Positions 1 to 12,149 of a DNA stretch of 64,000 nt are shown one piece after another. The position numbers and the translations under genes were made by a program. Numbering within the stretch: position 1 is the stretch's first letter; each line of letters opens with the position of its first letter. The notes below the pieces were generated by a model that was not told where the DNA came from, did not search any database, and was given only the letters and a program-made list of their open reading frames with translations. This DNA comes from Euglena gracilis (taxonomy: Eukaryota; Euglenida; Euglenophyceae; Euglenales), in the NCBI GenBank assembly GCA_039621445.1, contig CP154956.1, forward strand, positions 64,744,257 to 64,808,256, in the 5' to 3' direction.

Positions 1-260
1 CCGAGGCAGCCGCGCGATTCGGATCCGGCTGGTGCGGAAGGACTTCCAGGAGATGGCCCGCCAGCTGCGGCGGAAGTGCACCAAGGTCCCAGTGGAACAG
101 CTGGCCAAGCTGCTCGACGCGTACTACCGGCATGGCAAGCCGAACTCCCCCGAGAGCCGCCAGCTGGCGCTGCTGCTGGCGATGCTCCCGAAGGAGGGGC
201 AGGCGGTGGTGCAGGACACCATTAAAACGGTCTGGGGGACGGAAACTGGGTTCCAGCCAG
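1..260 (+). CDS. Partial exon of an unidentified protein
   Basis: The window opens inside an exon. From base 2 the frame reads a charged, helical stretch (KDFQEMARQLRRKC, then VEQLAKLLDAYYRHG and LALLLAMLPKEGQAVVQDT) with GC-rich codons like the other exons here. Two conventional donors are possible: after ACG at 229 (GTCTGG, phase 0) or after CCAG at 260 (GTCTGT, phase 1). The next acceptor is the CAG at 601-603. Only the phase-1 donor would join in frame to the phosphate-carrier exon that follows. I do not recognise the domain. It is either the end of an upstream gene or an N-terminal extension of the carrier. Confidence 0.45.
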
Positions 261-677
261 GTCTGTACCAAGCAGTGCTTGGCATCGATATGGAATGCAA
301 TGCTAATGTCATTTGCTCTCCACAACACCGCTTTGCCCAAATTGGACCTTCACTTAACTCCCACACCAAATGCGTTTTTCAAAAAAAAATCTCCAGAAGA
401 GCTGGATCAAAGAACCCATCCGCTGAGGTTTAACCTACTGGTGCAAATGCGCCAGTTTCGTTCTAATTTTGATTTTTTTTTAAATTATTTATGTTTCATT
501 CTGAAAAATTATGTAGTTTGCGATGACCTTAGGAGAATGCATACATTTGCTTTCTTTTTTTCCTATTTGCTTTTGGCCCCATTTCCTTCCATCCCATTTC
601 CAGGCGTCCGCCAAAGTCAGACCTTTCGTTGTCGGACCGCCAGCCACGTCCCTCTCCGCCCCGACAGCAACATCGTC

Positions 678-3600
678 ATGCTGCGCGGCGCAGGCTTCTA
701 CGGCCCCAAAATGTTGTCCCAGAGCGTCCGCCCCGTGTTCGACGAGTCCACCGGGGCGTGGATGGTCCCGGACCCGCACATGCCGGCGAAGTCCAACCGG
801 CACCCCTTCACCGCGGCAGACCTCCACTCGGAGATCCCCACCGTCTCCCCGTCGTTCTGGTGGGGCATCGTGCTGCTTGGGATGTCAGGGGCCCTCAGCT
901 GTATGCTCACCAGCCGGGGCAGTCCGCTGCTGCCATGCCGTGTAGTCAAGGTTGTTTGGGTTTTCTTACAGGTCTACAATGGATCTGCGTGGCACAAACT
1001 GAGTCTTTTTTTAAAAAAAAATTGTGGATTGCCATCAAAGAGTTTACGTCCATCGAACACTCTCTCAGATTTTTTGAAAAAAATCAAAAGGTGCAGAGTG
1101 TCGCAGTTACCAGAAGTCTAAGTTTTCGGCACATCCGCCAGCGGGCGTGGGGTCCGCCGTCCCCCGGCTGGCGTGCCCCGCCCTCAATACGCTGGTGTTC
1201 CCACTGGACGTCCTGAAGACGGCCCAGCAGACCTCTGAGGTGTCGCTGAGTCTCTTGGAGGCAGCCCGGGAGGTGGTGGCGGCCCGCGGTGGGCTGGGGC
1301 CAGGGTTTCGCCGTCTCTCCTTCCCCCTGAAGCAATGACTCATTCCAAGTGATACACATCCCAAAAACTTCCGCAATTAATGTGTCGGCACCAGCCAAAA
1401 TGGTTGTTTTTTTAATATTCTTGGAATTAAACCTTGTTGCCCCCCCCCCCAAATATGAATCCCAACCATAGTGCTGTTCAGGAAAAAAAAACAGAAAGTT
1501 TTGGGTGGATATGACACATTTTTACCAGAAATCGACAAAAATTGTGCACGTTTTGGGTGAAATAGGAAAATGGTGAAAACAGGAGGTACACAGCGTAAAA
1601 AGTGAGAGAAAATTCGCATTTGACCACATTTGATGGTCGACAACGTTTACGTTTGCCACCCAGAAAAGTTTGATCCAGCCCGCCCAAATAAAAAGTTTCC
1701 CCAAATATACAGCCCCCGAGGTTCTTGAATTCCCGCACAAATGTAAAGCCGGGGGGGCTTGATATTTGGGGGATTACCCAAAACATAACAGATATGTCAG
1801 TGTTCTCCTTTCTTCAACAAAAATTGTGAGAACGCGAACCTTTTCGAGGCTCTGGCTGACAGCCGCCCCCCCCCCCCCAGTTTCGAGTGTCCGATATGAT
1901 GCTGGGGTGTTTTCAGAAGTGCATGGGTAAGTCCACAGCATTGTGCCACACCCTGACTGGGGCTCTTCTACGGCTTTGGGGCAATGATGATGAATGAGTT
2001 CTGCCTCGGGCTCATCATGTACCCAGGTGTGGAGCTTGGAAAGACCATTGGTGGATGGCAGAGTGCTGTTTGTGGTGGTATGCTCGCAAAGCGCCGGCTG
2101 TGTTCTGCACTTCACATTGCAACCAGGGAATTTCTGGCTGTGTGTACTCAAGTGCATCGCTTTCTGTGATTTTCACATGCATTCAGTGCAATGGGGCGTT
2201 TATTATCTTGACGGTGAAGGGGGGAGTGGAATTTTTTTGAGGTTACTTTTTGTGGTTATTCTCTCTTTTGCACTTTTTGCACACCATTTTTTGAACAAGC
2301 ATCTAATGTTGAGGTATTGCACAAGTAATGAGCTTGTTCAGGCCTTCATGGCTCCGGTGGTTATCCAACCCCTCCCCAACCAAAATGTCCTCCCCCCGTG
2401 GCCATCGCACTGGCGAAAGGTCGTGGGCCATCCCCGATGCCATTGATCTGGCTCAGTGCCAAGGTGGGGGCGGAGCTCGCCAAGTCGTATCGCGCGTTCA
2501 TCGTCATCTTGGCCACGTGCATGGCCACTGTCGTCTCCTGCCTCGCCCAGAGCCCCTGGGACTTAGGCGGCGCATCTTGCACCTAAACTTTTTTTGTTCG
2601 ATGTGCGCATTTGCGCAAACAGACCAAAAACCACTTTGGGCACCGGCGTTACAAGGAGTGAGAGCGAAAGACAACAGATTTGGACAAAATACGGGCGATT
2701 TCTCGTTTTGGGCACCGGCTCTCCGGAAATTACGTTTTTTGCTGTTTTTTTTTGCTGTTTTTTTGAGGTCGGAATGACACGAAAACCCCCGGACCTATCC
2801 CGCTAAAAAAAATACCGACAAAAGCGCCAAAACCCTGGTACCGCCTCCCCCATTCCCTGTGTGACAACTGCCAGCACCAGGTGGTGCTCTGGAGGTGGCG
2901 TGGCAGGTCCACCCCTTTGCTTTCTGAAGTTTTGTGGCACGTTGTGGAGGTTTTTGAAGTTGGTCACGAAAGGAGTGGAAGGGCACATGCCACATGAACA
3001 ATGGGCAGAAAGAAAACTCTGCCACTGGGGGTTGATGAGGGGGATGCAGAACACAGGAGGACTGCCACCAGTTACCTGTTGAATTCGGTGGCAAGTTGCC
3101 CATCAATGACCCACTGCTGTTTAACGCTCCATGGGACCCAAATAACAGTGTAAATGATGTCGGTGTGCGCAAATACACACATGGACGATGTGCGCATTTG
3201 CGCACGCCGACCACTTTAAAACCCAACCAAGAGCCTCCAATGTAGTGGGTTTGAAGCTGGAAAATGAATGTGACAACACTGTGATAGGACCTCCCTTGTA
3301 TTCCTGAGGTATTGGACCCCCTCTGTTGAACGCTTCTGGTATGTTTGGGTGGTTGGTGTGCGCAAATGCGCACATCAACCATTAAAATGGTTGCTTTTCA
3401 CAATTGTGGGCACCAACCAAAATTCTTGTTGAAGCTTTGGCAACAGGAACTTCTGAGACAAGAGAAGGATCGAAACAGGAGGAGAGCAGATTGTGGAGGT
3501 GTTGTGCCCAAAGTGGTGGTGTTTGTAAGGTATGTCTGAGAAGGTCAAATGCAGCGTGTCAGTGTGTTGCATCGTATGACCCCCTGACCACAGGGGTTTT

Positions 3601-6220
3601 CAAGTCAGCAGACACATCCATTTTCAGCCAATGAACTGTGCCTCATTTTCGGACTAAAATGCTGAGGGTGAAGGGCACTTCTAAATTTAAGTTTTTTCAG
3701 GATAAAACCTGAAAATGTTGTTTATTTTGACGTTGCAAGGTCTCAGAAATGGTTTTCAGCAGCTTCAATTGCCGATGCCCAAATTCGGGCCCGCAGGCTG
3801 GTCATTCTGTTGTGTTTAAATTCTACAGAATGCCTCGCTCTTAAGGATTTCTAAACTGCAGTGGTGCTACACCATCTGGGTGGTATGTGTGTTAAGCTGC
3901 ACAAATGGTTGGTGTGTGCAGATGCGCAAACCGACGATAAAGTCTGTTTTCGCATTGCACAATTGTGCAATTTGTACAAACACATCAATTTCGGCTGGCA
4001 CACATGGCCTTTTTTTCAGCTGCGTAAACGGTTGGTGTGCGCAAATGCGCACACCGTCCATTTTCGCATTTGCCAACGTGGACCACCAATTTCTGACAGC
4101 CAAATTTCAGTGTATAGCTTCAGGCTTAGGCACACCTCATCAAATCGTTCAGTCAATATCCTAAGTTAACAAGACAGCCATTGTAACGATCAAAGCACAC
4201 CTGCTGAGTGTTGTGCATACCATATGCTGCGGTGGCACCTGCTCTTAGACACCCCATTTGCCAAAATCCCTGCTTCCATCTCCGCATCCTGGGGCACCAG
4301 ATCACATCCTGCTTATATTTTGGGGTTTTTGTGGTCGTATCTTCTCATTTTCGTAAAAAATGTCGATGTGCGCATTTGCGCACATCGACAAAGAAAAAAA
4401 GCTTAAGTGCGAGATGCGCCGCCTGAGTGGGAGGCGGCCAAGATCCGCATCCAGGCTGTCCCCGGCTACGCCAGCGACCAGCCCCCGCCGGATGACGGCT
4501 CATAATTGGACACCTTGGGGAATCGTTCCAGACAATTTGAGGAAATGCCATTTGTCATTTTGATTCTTTTGCAGCATTTTTTTTCGCCTCCCCTTCCCGC
4601 CATTTCAAACTGTTACAAAACCATTGAGGTGTTTGGAGTCAGCACTCTGTCCATTGATTCCTCTTTATTTGAGAAATCTCATCATCTCGCCTTGGTCTTG
4701 TTGGAGGTGGCTGCGACCACCTGCTTTGGGGTGGTGCATCGAATGCTGGCAGAGCATGGCCAGGCGATTGCTGAAAAAATTTGGTGCGGGGGGGGGTGAA
4801 CAGGAATCCTAGAAACCATGGGGGTGTCGACCTCACCAGGACTTCCCATGCAATCCTGGGCATCAAGTGCAAGTGCAGGTTGTTTCTGTGCAGGGGGGTG
4901 AGGGTCCCCCCCTTTGGGACCGAGGGGGGTCGGACCCCCCAGGAACCCAGAAAAATTCCGGCGCTTCGTGCCAGGGAAGAAGACAAAAAATTTTGGTGTA
5001 TATTTTGGCCAGTTTTTTTTTCAAAGAAAAGTGCACAAAAACACATTTGGCAATTTTTTGGCATCTTTTCAAGGCCAAAAAATTTTCCCGCGTTCTGCAC
5101 CGGAAAAAAAATTGTACAGGAGAGGGTCCGATCCCCCCCCCCCAGGAGGGTGGTCCAGACCACCCTCCTGCCTGCTCACTAAATAAATACCCTGGGGGGC
5201 AAGGTTGTACCATAACTTTCCGATTATTTTCCCTGATCGATTATCCCCCCCCCACTTTTGACCCAAAAAAAAACAGGAAAGTATTTCCTGTTTGATTTTT
5301 TTTATTTTCTGAAGGGAACATACATATGACGGTGCACAAAAACGTTGCTCACCGCACCTCCAAAATCAAGTCAATTTATCACCTTTTTATGGAAGTTTTG
5401 TGGGGGGTGGGATGGTGGAAAATGGTAATTCACCCACTGACTCACATTTTGGGGGAAATGGTCATTTTTAGGCATGAAGGACCCGATTGTTCTTCTAACC
5501 TTTAAGACTATAGTACAGCCAGCCCAAACCCCACCTCTGAGTCTCAAGCAGCGCAAAGGCCTGAGCCCGGCCTCCATACGCTGTACGCAGGGTACGTGCC
5601 TCTCCTGTGCCGCATGGTGTTCTACAACTCTGCGAAGTTCATCGTGTTCGACTACTTCCTGGACCTCGTGTTCCGCGTCGTCCCCAGCCTCAGTGCACCA
5701 GCGCTGCACCACCTCATGCTGCTCGTCAAGGGCTTCGTGGCAGGCCTCTTCGCGACCTTCGTCTCCCAGCCTGCCGATGCCATGTTGGCCAGGCCACGGT
5801 GTCCGGAGTACCGGGCAATTGCTTGTATGCAACAATTTCTTTGTGTGCAACAAATCGCTCATCAGCCTCGCCATTGTTTCCTGACGCGAACTGGAAATGA
5901 TGCCCATTTTGTCTGTCCTGTGTTCGTTGTTGAATGTGCATGTGTGCGTTGTTTGTGTATGTGCGCATGGCACTGTCGTTCTTGTGTTGGCATGCCCGCA
6001 CCACCCCGGCCCGCGGAGGACGCGCATGAACCAAAGCGACGAGATCACGGACCTGTGGGGCGCGGCGGCGAGCATCCTGGAGCACAAGGGCATTGTGGGG
6101 TTCTTCAGCGGCTTCCTCGTGCGCTGCCTCTGGTCCGCTGCGAAGATTGCCCTGCAATTCTTCTGCTACGACCGCATCAAGGCGACGTTCTACGACGCAG
6201 TGCTGTTTGGGGTGAACTGA
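678..6220 (+). CDS. Mitochondrial phosphate carrier, SLC25A3 type
   Basis: Phosphate/proton symporter of the mitochondrial inner membrane, six-helix carrier family. Exons: 604-907 (first ATG 678), 1176-~1299, ~2428-2559, ~4431-4499, ~4700-4758, 5569-~5790, ~6018-6220 (TGA). Carrier signatures are FPLDVLKT in repeat 1, SPWEAAKIRIQAVPGYA in repeat 2 (very like the phosphate carrier's P-x-E-A-x-K-x-R-x-Q-x-x-P-G) and VSQPADAML in repeat 3, whose motif is also degenerate in known phosphate carriers. MLAEHGLHTLYAGYVPLL is rebuilt exactly by splicing 4758 to 5569 with the nonconventional rule. The last exon ends FFCYDRIKATFYDAVLFGVN. The N-terminus before FWWGIVLLGMSGALSC is variable, and the start is uncertain because an upstream exon could join in frame. 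Joins at 1299/2428, 4499/4700 and 5790/6018 are approximate. Confidence 0.85.
908..1175 (+). other. Nonconventional intron of the carrier gene
   Basis: No GT-AG. The 5' end carries CAGCCGGGG at 911 and the 3' end the complement CCCCGGCTG ending at 1170. CAG is at +4 to +6 and CTG at -8 to -6. Removal joins SCML to PALNTLVFPLDVLKT in frame. The 8 bases preceding CAG and following CTG match at 3 of 8 positions, so any insertion footprint is worn away. Confidence 0.75.
2590..4390. repeat. Palindrome cluster, core GTGCGCAAATGCGCAC
   Basis: At least six near-identical palindromes lie inside the carrier intron between ~2560 and ~4430 (around 2600, 3160-3205, 3355-3378, 3905-3930, 4030-4058 and 4362-4386). 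The best copies extend the pairing outward, for example GGTTGGTGTGCGCAAATGCG followed by CACATCAACC at 3350-3380, and GTCGATGTGCGCATTTGCGC at 4361. Each could form a short hairpin. Some may be paired ends of small mobile elements, but no consistent element length is visible. Confidence 0.7.
4759..5568 (+). other. Nonconventional intron containing a nested element
   Basis: Starts GGC-CAG and ends CTG-AGCCC. CAG at 4762-4764 pairs with CTG at 5561-5563, supported by a wider inverted repeat. Splicing gives MLAEHGLHTLYAGY, matching the phosphate-carrier consensus. The octamers AGCATGGC (4754-4761) and AGCCCGGC (5564-5571) agree at 6 of 8 positions, as expected of an aged target-site duplication. 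A separate inverted-repeat element (4891-5170) lies inside. Confidence 0.85.
4891..5170. mobile_element. Small inverted-repeat element (MITE-like) nested in an intron
   Basis: Left end CAGGGGGGTGAGGGTCC, right end the near-complement GGTCCAGACCACCCTCCTG, with long C/G runs just inside both ends. The flanking octamers do not match, so age or exact limits are uncertain. It belongs to the set of 0.2-0.45 kb elements in this window that carry poly-C/poly-G arms and a short GC hairpin. Confidence 0.55.
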
Positions 6221-6702
6221 CCTTCACCCCGTCTCCTCCCCCTTGCCGCACATCATCTCCTGCCGGACTGATTTTGCCCCTGGCGCGCATTGCAGGGCCC
6301 CGAGGGCTCTCGTGCCTCCGATCCGCCGCTCGCCTGTCCCTGGCTTCGGAGGTCCCAGTTTGACGAAATTCGGAAATTTCTGGCTAGGCCTTTTTTGGTT
6401 TTTTTACCCAGTTTCTGCTGGGAAACAACAATTTAGAAATTTTTCGAAACTTTGACCAGATTTACCTGATACCAAAGTATTTGTTGTTTTTTTCTTTTGC
6501 CATTTCTGGATTTTTCACCCAAGAAATTCCATGTTTCCACGACCAGAATGTTCCCAAAATTACAAAAATCATGTTTTGGGACCTTTTGTAAAAAAAATGT
6601 GAACAATGCCTCAAAACTGAAACATCCCCAAAACCGCAATTTCCGCATTTAATTCGTGATTTTCACGCAATTTTTCCGAATGCCTCCGACATGGTTCCCA
6701 TC

Positions 6703-6924
6703 CAGGCTTCTTTTTAAGTCAGCAGACCCCTCCCCCCCCGGGGGGGTGGGTGGGTGGATCTGGGCCGGACCCCCCCCCCCCCCGGGGGGGGGTCCCGCGC
6801 CTGAGGCGCCGAAAATTTTTGAAAATTGCCTTTAACGGGCCCGATTTTGGGGGGGTCCCGCGCCACCCTGGGTGGGTGGGGGGGGACCCCCCCCTCCCCC
6901 CCCGGGGTCTTAAAAAGAAGTCTG
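6703..6924. mobile_element. Small inverted-repeat element with 8-bp target duplication TTCCCATC
   Basis: The octamer TTCCCATC occurs immediately before (6695-6702) and after (6925-6932) the element. Ends are CAGGCTTCTTTTTAAGTC and, complemented, CAGACTTCTTTTTAAGAC. The inside is almost entirely poly-C/poly-G blocks around a GCGCCTGAGGCGCC hairpin. At 222 bp there is no room for coding. The 8-bp duplication and CA-starting ends resemble hAT-type elements; no transposase is present. Confidence 0.85.
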
Positions 6925-8408
6925 TTCCCATCCTCCCTGTCATTGGACACGGAGCAGGCCAGCCTGTATTTGTGACTGAATTTGGGGCAAACAACCAAAG
7001 CACCAACCTCAACTTCTTCACAAACCCTGTGTCCAGCCTATACCGTGATTTGGCATTCCATATGCCTTCCCCGGATTTTTTTGCATTCCCAGCGGAGATA
7101 CGGGACAAGTCAGAGGGTCACCATAAACTGGTGCACATTTGTCTGGGACATGTCCTGCAGGTCGACTGAAAACACGATGAACTTGGCTTTGGCCATCTTG
7201 CTAAACACAAGGGGGTTTGCCTGCCCCCCCCCCCCCGACAGATTTGCTCGCCCTCAGGAGTAGTTTCAAGGCCCCATAAGAAATCCCTTTGTCTTTTCCT
7301 TTTTGTGGCAGGGACTTCAACCTTCCCTCTTTTCGATTTTATTGTCCAGAATTCACTGGCCAGCCTTTCAAAGGTTGAGTTCTGAACCCCCGCCATTTTC
7401 CATCGAACCCAACCCCCTTTTAAACCTTTTTAGACCGACCTCCTGATCTGTCGCCCTCGAATCCTGCAGCCGTTGAGACGAAGCCACACCTGCCTTTGGG
7501 GTTCCGGGGATCCAACCCCATCCAGTCCAGCCGGCCATATTTTTCCCCACCCCTATTCTTTAAGGGAGGGGCTTTGCTTTCCTCGATCCTTCCAACAGAC
7601 TCTCTGCGGCGTGTGGCTTTCGATCGTCAACAGCTCACTCATGCGCCTGTCGATGGACCCGGCCTCCTTTTGCCCCCACCCTTATGTTTCCGGAGGAGCT
7701 GATGAGAAGCCGGAGAAAAGCAACCTTCTCGCCTGGAATGAATTGGGGGAAAAGGAACAAAAACAGCATTCTTGGGGTGGGTTGGCTTCCCTGGTTTTGT
7801 GGTTGGGGGAGTACCCGAAGAATTCCTGGTGTTTGGGGTAAGTGAGTTTAGTAAGTAAGTTTGGATTTTCAACCCCGGTCGGGAAATAATGCTTTTGGTG
7901 CAACTCCTCCAGGGCGCGAAAGGCGCCGAAGAACTTTGTTGTACAGCATTTGCTGTGCAAATCCGCCACCAACTTGAATGGGGTGGAGGGTTTCCGGGAT
8001 CCCCATTCAGCCTGGGCCCCCTGGGTCGCAAAACTTATTCCGTGTCACTGTCAAAGGCAGCAAAGCCCTGGAACTGCGGCAGTTAACACTGCGGTGCCGG
8101 CCAACGTCCGCGCTGCCCGCACCCTGGGGGCCTCGCCGGGCTGTCTCCGCGTGGCCTCCGGGCCATCGGGGGGGAAGGGGGGGCATCGCCTCACTGCTGG
8201 CCCATCGGAGCGTTGCGAGAACTGCTGCTCCCTTGCAGCGCCGGATGCGGCCGAGGCAGGCTGGAGTGCTCCGCTTGGTACGGCCCAGGCGGCCTGAACG
8301 GCTGCCCGCCCATCAAAAACCACCTCCAGACATTCACTTGGTGTGGTGCACCAAGGTTGTCATTTTAGGGTTCACCTGTTGACACCAAAATTTTTTGTGG
8401 TTCACTTG

Positions 8409-8735
8409 CAGGGAGTTTCTTAGGCCGGACCCCCACCTGCCCGGGGGGGGGGTCCAGCCAGCCAGCACCTTTTTTCCAGCCAGCAGCTCCCAGCCGGGCT
8501 GCTAACCCACCTCCACTGGTAATAAAGTTTTCGCTGGGCTGGACCGAAAAAATTTTCGGCACAAAGTGCAAAGGGGTCAAAAATGCCCAAAGATGGCCAT
8601 GTTTGGTACTTTTTTCTGTTTTCACCTCAAAAATTTGGCTGAAAAAAACGCATCCCAGCTGGATTTGGGCTTTTTTGCCTGTTTTCAGGTCCCAGCCATG
8701 TCCAGCCTGGCAGCCGGGTTCGAACCAACTCCCTG
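8409..8735. mobile_element. Small inverted-repeat element, ends CAGGGAGTT
   Basis: Left CAGGGAGTTTCTTAGG at 8409 and right end CGAACCAACTCCCTG ending at 8735 are near-complements. Inside are a CCCGGGGGGGGG block, several CCAGCCAG words and an AAATTTTCGGCACAAAGTGC hairpin remnant shared with the elements at 18.0, 40.2 and 62.9 kb. The flanking octamers do not match. Confidence 0.6.
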
Positions 8736-8789
8736 GCCTAGCCCCTGCTGTCTGCCCACTTTTTTTCGCCTTTTTTTGCGCGGAAAAGG

Positions 8790-10450
8790 TCATGGGTTCC
8801 CGTAAACTTTTTCTCCAAAATTGTCCAGGAGAGTTTCTGGGTTGGTTTCCACCTCGATAAAACGATCGCTTTGACCTCGTTTTGGGCACTTTAGGCTTTT
8901 TGCTGTATCAGGAATTCTTGGCCCTTTTGGATCGATTCCACTGTTGCCCACATTTTTTCCCGAGAATTTTCTTATTTTTGGTACTGGCCGAAATCGGCTG
9001 CCATCCCCCAGCAGAAAGTCTTTCCGAAATTTTGTGGTTGTCCCCAAAAAAGCCCGATAATTCCTGAACAGCGGTTACCTGGCTGAATGCCTGCAAAACC
9101 GGTAAACACCGTTTTCCCGGTTTGGCCTTTTGAACCCCTTTTGCAACAGTGAGACCCCTTGCTTCTCCTGGGGAGGGTGTGAGTGTATAACTTGCGAAAA
9201 GACGTTTTGCGGGAAACCGTAAAGTCAATGATGTTTACGTGTTTCCGTAAACTTTGTTTGAAGTATGCAAATTTGCCGGGTTAATGCGAGGGTGGGTGCT
9301 CTCGTCTTTTGTTCACCCGATGGTTGTCAAGCAACTGGACACCCCCTGGTGCCCTCCCCTTGCCTGCTGGACTGGTGGCACACTGCACAGGAGAGGTCGA
9401 GTGCCAACAACTGAAGGGGGGGGCTACTGTTGCTGTGAGGGTGCCCAGGAGGAGTTTATGTCGTTTCCACAACTTGGAGTGGAGTGGATAAAATATACCA
9501 AAATGCCTTACATTTTTCTGTCTGGGCACGAAGCATTTTGAAACGCACTTTCCAAGTCCACCTAAATTGCCAGATAGGCGGTCTCCCAGAGGGGGAAGGA
9601 TGATGGGGTGAGATCCGATGAGCTGCCGCCTCCCACTCCACAGGTCCTGAATGCAGCAGACGTTTTAGTTCTTATCAGAGAGCCCTAATTGTCCAGATTG
9701 ACCAGATTGACGTGGTGGTACGGAGCAGTGTGATCCACGGAGTGGGTAGTGAGTCGGAACCCTCTCACAAAAACCACTCTTCTGACTGATGTGTGGTATA
9801 CCACAGGTTTCCCTTGTTTACAGTTAACTGTAAACAACATACAGACACTCTCTTGGGTGGCATTGAGAAAAGTCAGGGGAAGGGAGGGTACCTGTTACCC
9901 AGCCCAAGGTGTGCCGAGGTGACTGTAGTTGATCTGTGGCAACTAGGCACATCAGAAGTCACATGGCTTTTGTTCCCAGAGTTGATTCTGTTCTCCAAGC
10001 CTGTCTTAAGTTTACGGGAAACCATGAACATCATTTCATTAAGTCGCAGCTGCACCTGGTGAGAGGGGGCACCAACGCCCCACAAGCAACCCCAGGCAGT
10101 GTTTGTGGGGAACTGCCACAGCTTGGCACCAACACCATACTGACATGAGCAAAGCGTGCCTTGTTCCAGTACTGTTCCCACACAACGTCGGGGCCGTACC
10201 AGGGAGGGATGCACTGCCAACGGCAAATATTTTTAAACAGCAAGTTTACGGAAACCCGTGAACACACGTTTGCATCGGACGTATGGGGTGGGGGCTTGGT
10301 CAAAAGGACCATAACCCCAACTCCGGCAGGTAGGGGACAAGGTTTGGGTCCCAGTCAGGAATGAGAGGTGTGCAGCACAAGTTTGGGGAAACTGTGAACA
10401 AGTTTCCGTAAACTTCTATTTTTGCATGTTTGCAGAAAACCGTAAACCTT
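8790..10450. repeat. Dispersed GTTTACGG / CCGTAAAC palindrome cluster
   Basis: Motifs of the type GTTTACGGAAAC and its complement recur at about 8796, 9090-9110, 9205-9255, 10010-10025, 10238-10262, 10385-10418 and 10433-10448, often as facing pairs such as GGGAAACCGTAAAG and CGTGTTTCCGTAAAC at 9211-9254. This motif is essentially confined to this interval, just as different palindromes are confined to 2.6-4.4 and 16.2-17.9 kb. Confidence 0.6.
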
Positions 10451-11546
10451 CTTCGCCGCACAACCTTTTCTTCGGGCCCCCAAACGTTCAGGGAACACGT
10501 AAAGCATCGGCGGGGTAGAATAATCCCAGCACTATTTCGCAACACCTCGGGGTTCACAAATTCCCCGGGATTTTTTTCAGGGCAAAATCGGAAATATCGG
10601 ATCAAATCAGGGCGTTTTTCGGGTGGGCAGACAACGCGGGCTAGGCCTGTACCCCCACCCCCTGGGGGGGGGGGGTCCAGCCAGCACCTTTTTCCAGCCA
10701 GCCGGCTGGACCCCGGGGGGGGGGTCCTCAAGAAATTCCCTGTTCATTTGTGGACCACAAAAAATCTGACATTTGGATCATTATCTCTTTCCTCAACAGC
10801 TGCGAAATAATCCAAGAAAATATGCAGAGCGCAGATTTTGCGCATGTTTCGTATATTTAGCATATATTTCTTTTTCTTTGGCCACAAAGGCGCATATTTC
10901 ACACATTTTGCGCATGTTTAGTGCATTTTTTTTTGATATTCTGCAGGAGCTTTCCACAGCGTTTTTACCCATTCTTGCATATTCTGGCCACATATTTTTC
11001 ATGGCCCAATATGCAATTTGGGGGCCATTGCATTTTATTTTCGGACCCAAAATGGCCCTAAAAGAAGATGGCTGATTCAACAACGACTCCAGTTGTCTAA
11101 GGTTGTGATATATTCCACACAAGCTGTTTTTTTTTTGCATATTTGAATGAACTTCCTGAAGCAGCAAAAAAAACACTGAAAACCATCACAAAATTTTGTT
11201 TTGCATTTTATGTATTGCAAAATTTTGCAATACATTTTTATGCCTTTTTGTGGGGAAAAAACCTGGACATGTGCGAAATTCTGTCTTCTAATCATTTTAA
11301 GAAAGTTTCAAAAAAACAAAAAAGGGTGTGGTTTTGCATACTTTATGATTTCGACCAAAAATGATGTGTTTTTGAATCATTTTGACCCATTTCAAGTTCA
11401 CCCTTGTGATCAAGGAAATTTGGGTCTTATTTTGTCCTTTTTTTTTCTGTTGTTGTTTTTTGCCTGTTCTTTCAAAAAAGTCAAACAACTATTCAGAAGA
11501 GTAAAATTACACGAAAACAACAGCCATTCAACTTTTGAGTCCCCAC

Positions 11547-12004
11547 CATCCATCTCTTTAAGGTTTTGCGACCCCCCCCCCCCCCAGGGGGGGCGGCTGC
11601 AGCCAGCCCCGATTTGGGCCCAGCCCAGCCGCAGCAGCCCCCTCCCCCCCGGGGGGGGGGTGCTGCTAGCCCTAGCTAGCCAGCCCCTTTTTGGGGGTCC
11701 AGCCCAAAAAATTTCGGCGCAAAGCGCCGAATTTTTTTGAAAACCTGTGTTCAAAAGTGGCCAAAAATGGGGTTTGGGGGGCGTTTGGGGCATTTTTTGG
11801 GGGTTTCAGATGCATCATTTTTTCAAAACTGTGTTCTGCAGGTCTTTTTTTTGGCATTTTTCCGATTTCAGTCCAGCTCACCCCGGTCCAGGTCCAGCCA
11901 GGGTCCAGCCCCCCCCCCCCCCCGGGGGGGGGGGGCGGGCTACCCAGCCCAAATTTCTAGCCCTAGCCCAGCAACCCCCCCCGGGGTCCTTAAAGAGATG
12001 TATG
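11547..12004. mobile_element. Inverted-repeat element with 8-bp target duplication GTCCCCAC
   Basis: GTCCCCAC precedes (11539-11546) and follows (12005-12012) the element. Ends are CATCCATCTCTTTAAGG and, complemented, CATACATCTCTTTAAGG. The inside has four poly-C/poly-G blocks, CCAGCCC repeats and the hairpin GGCGCAAAGCGCC at about 11716. At 458 bp it is the longer form of the family. This copy starts CAT rather than CAG. Confidence 0.85.
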
Positions 12005-12149
12005 GTCCCCACTTGGAGGCTCCTCTCCAAGCTCATCTGGAGGCTCCCCTTCCCCAAAGTAAAAGCAAAGTGTTTTCACCATATCAAAAAGGAAAGCGAC
12101 AAAGTTTTGACCCGCATGGCAAAATGGCTGAGACTGGTTGAATTAACCC

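Noticed and set aside
2551-2575. SPWDLGG as part of the carrier protein
   Set aside because: The intron ends have a long inverted repeat here, and splicing gives the expected SPWEAAKIRIQ; DLGG is intronic.
7473-8320. GC-rich open stretches as an extra gene
   Set aside because: Several frames are open at once, no domain is recognisable, and no donor-acceptor pairs keep one frame across them.
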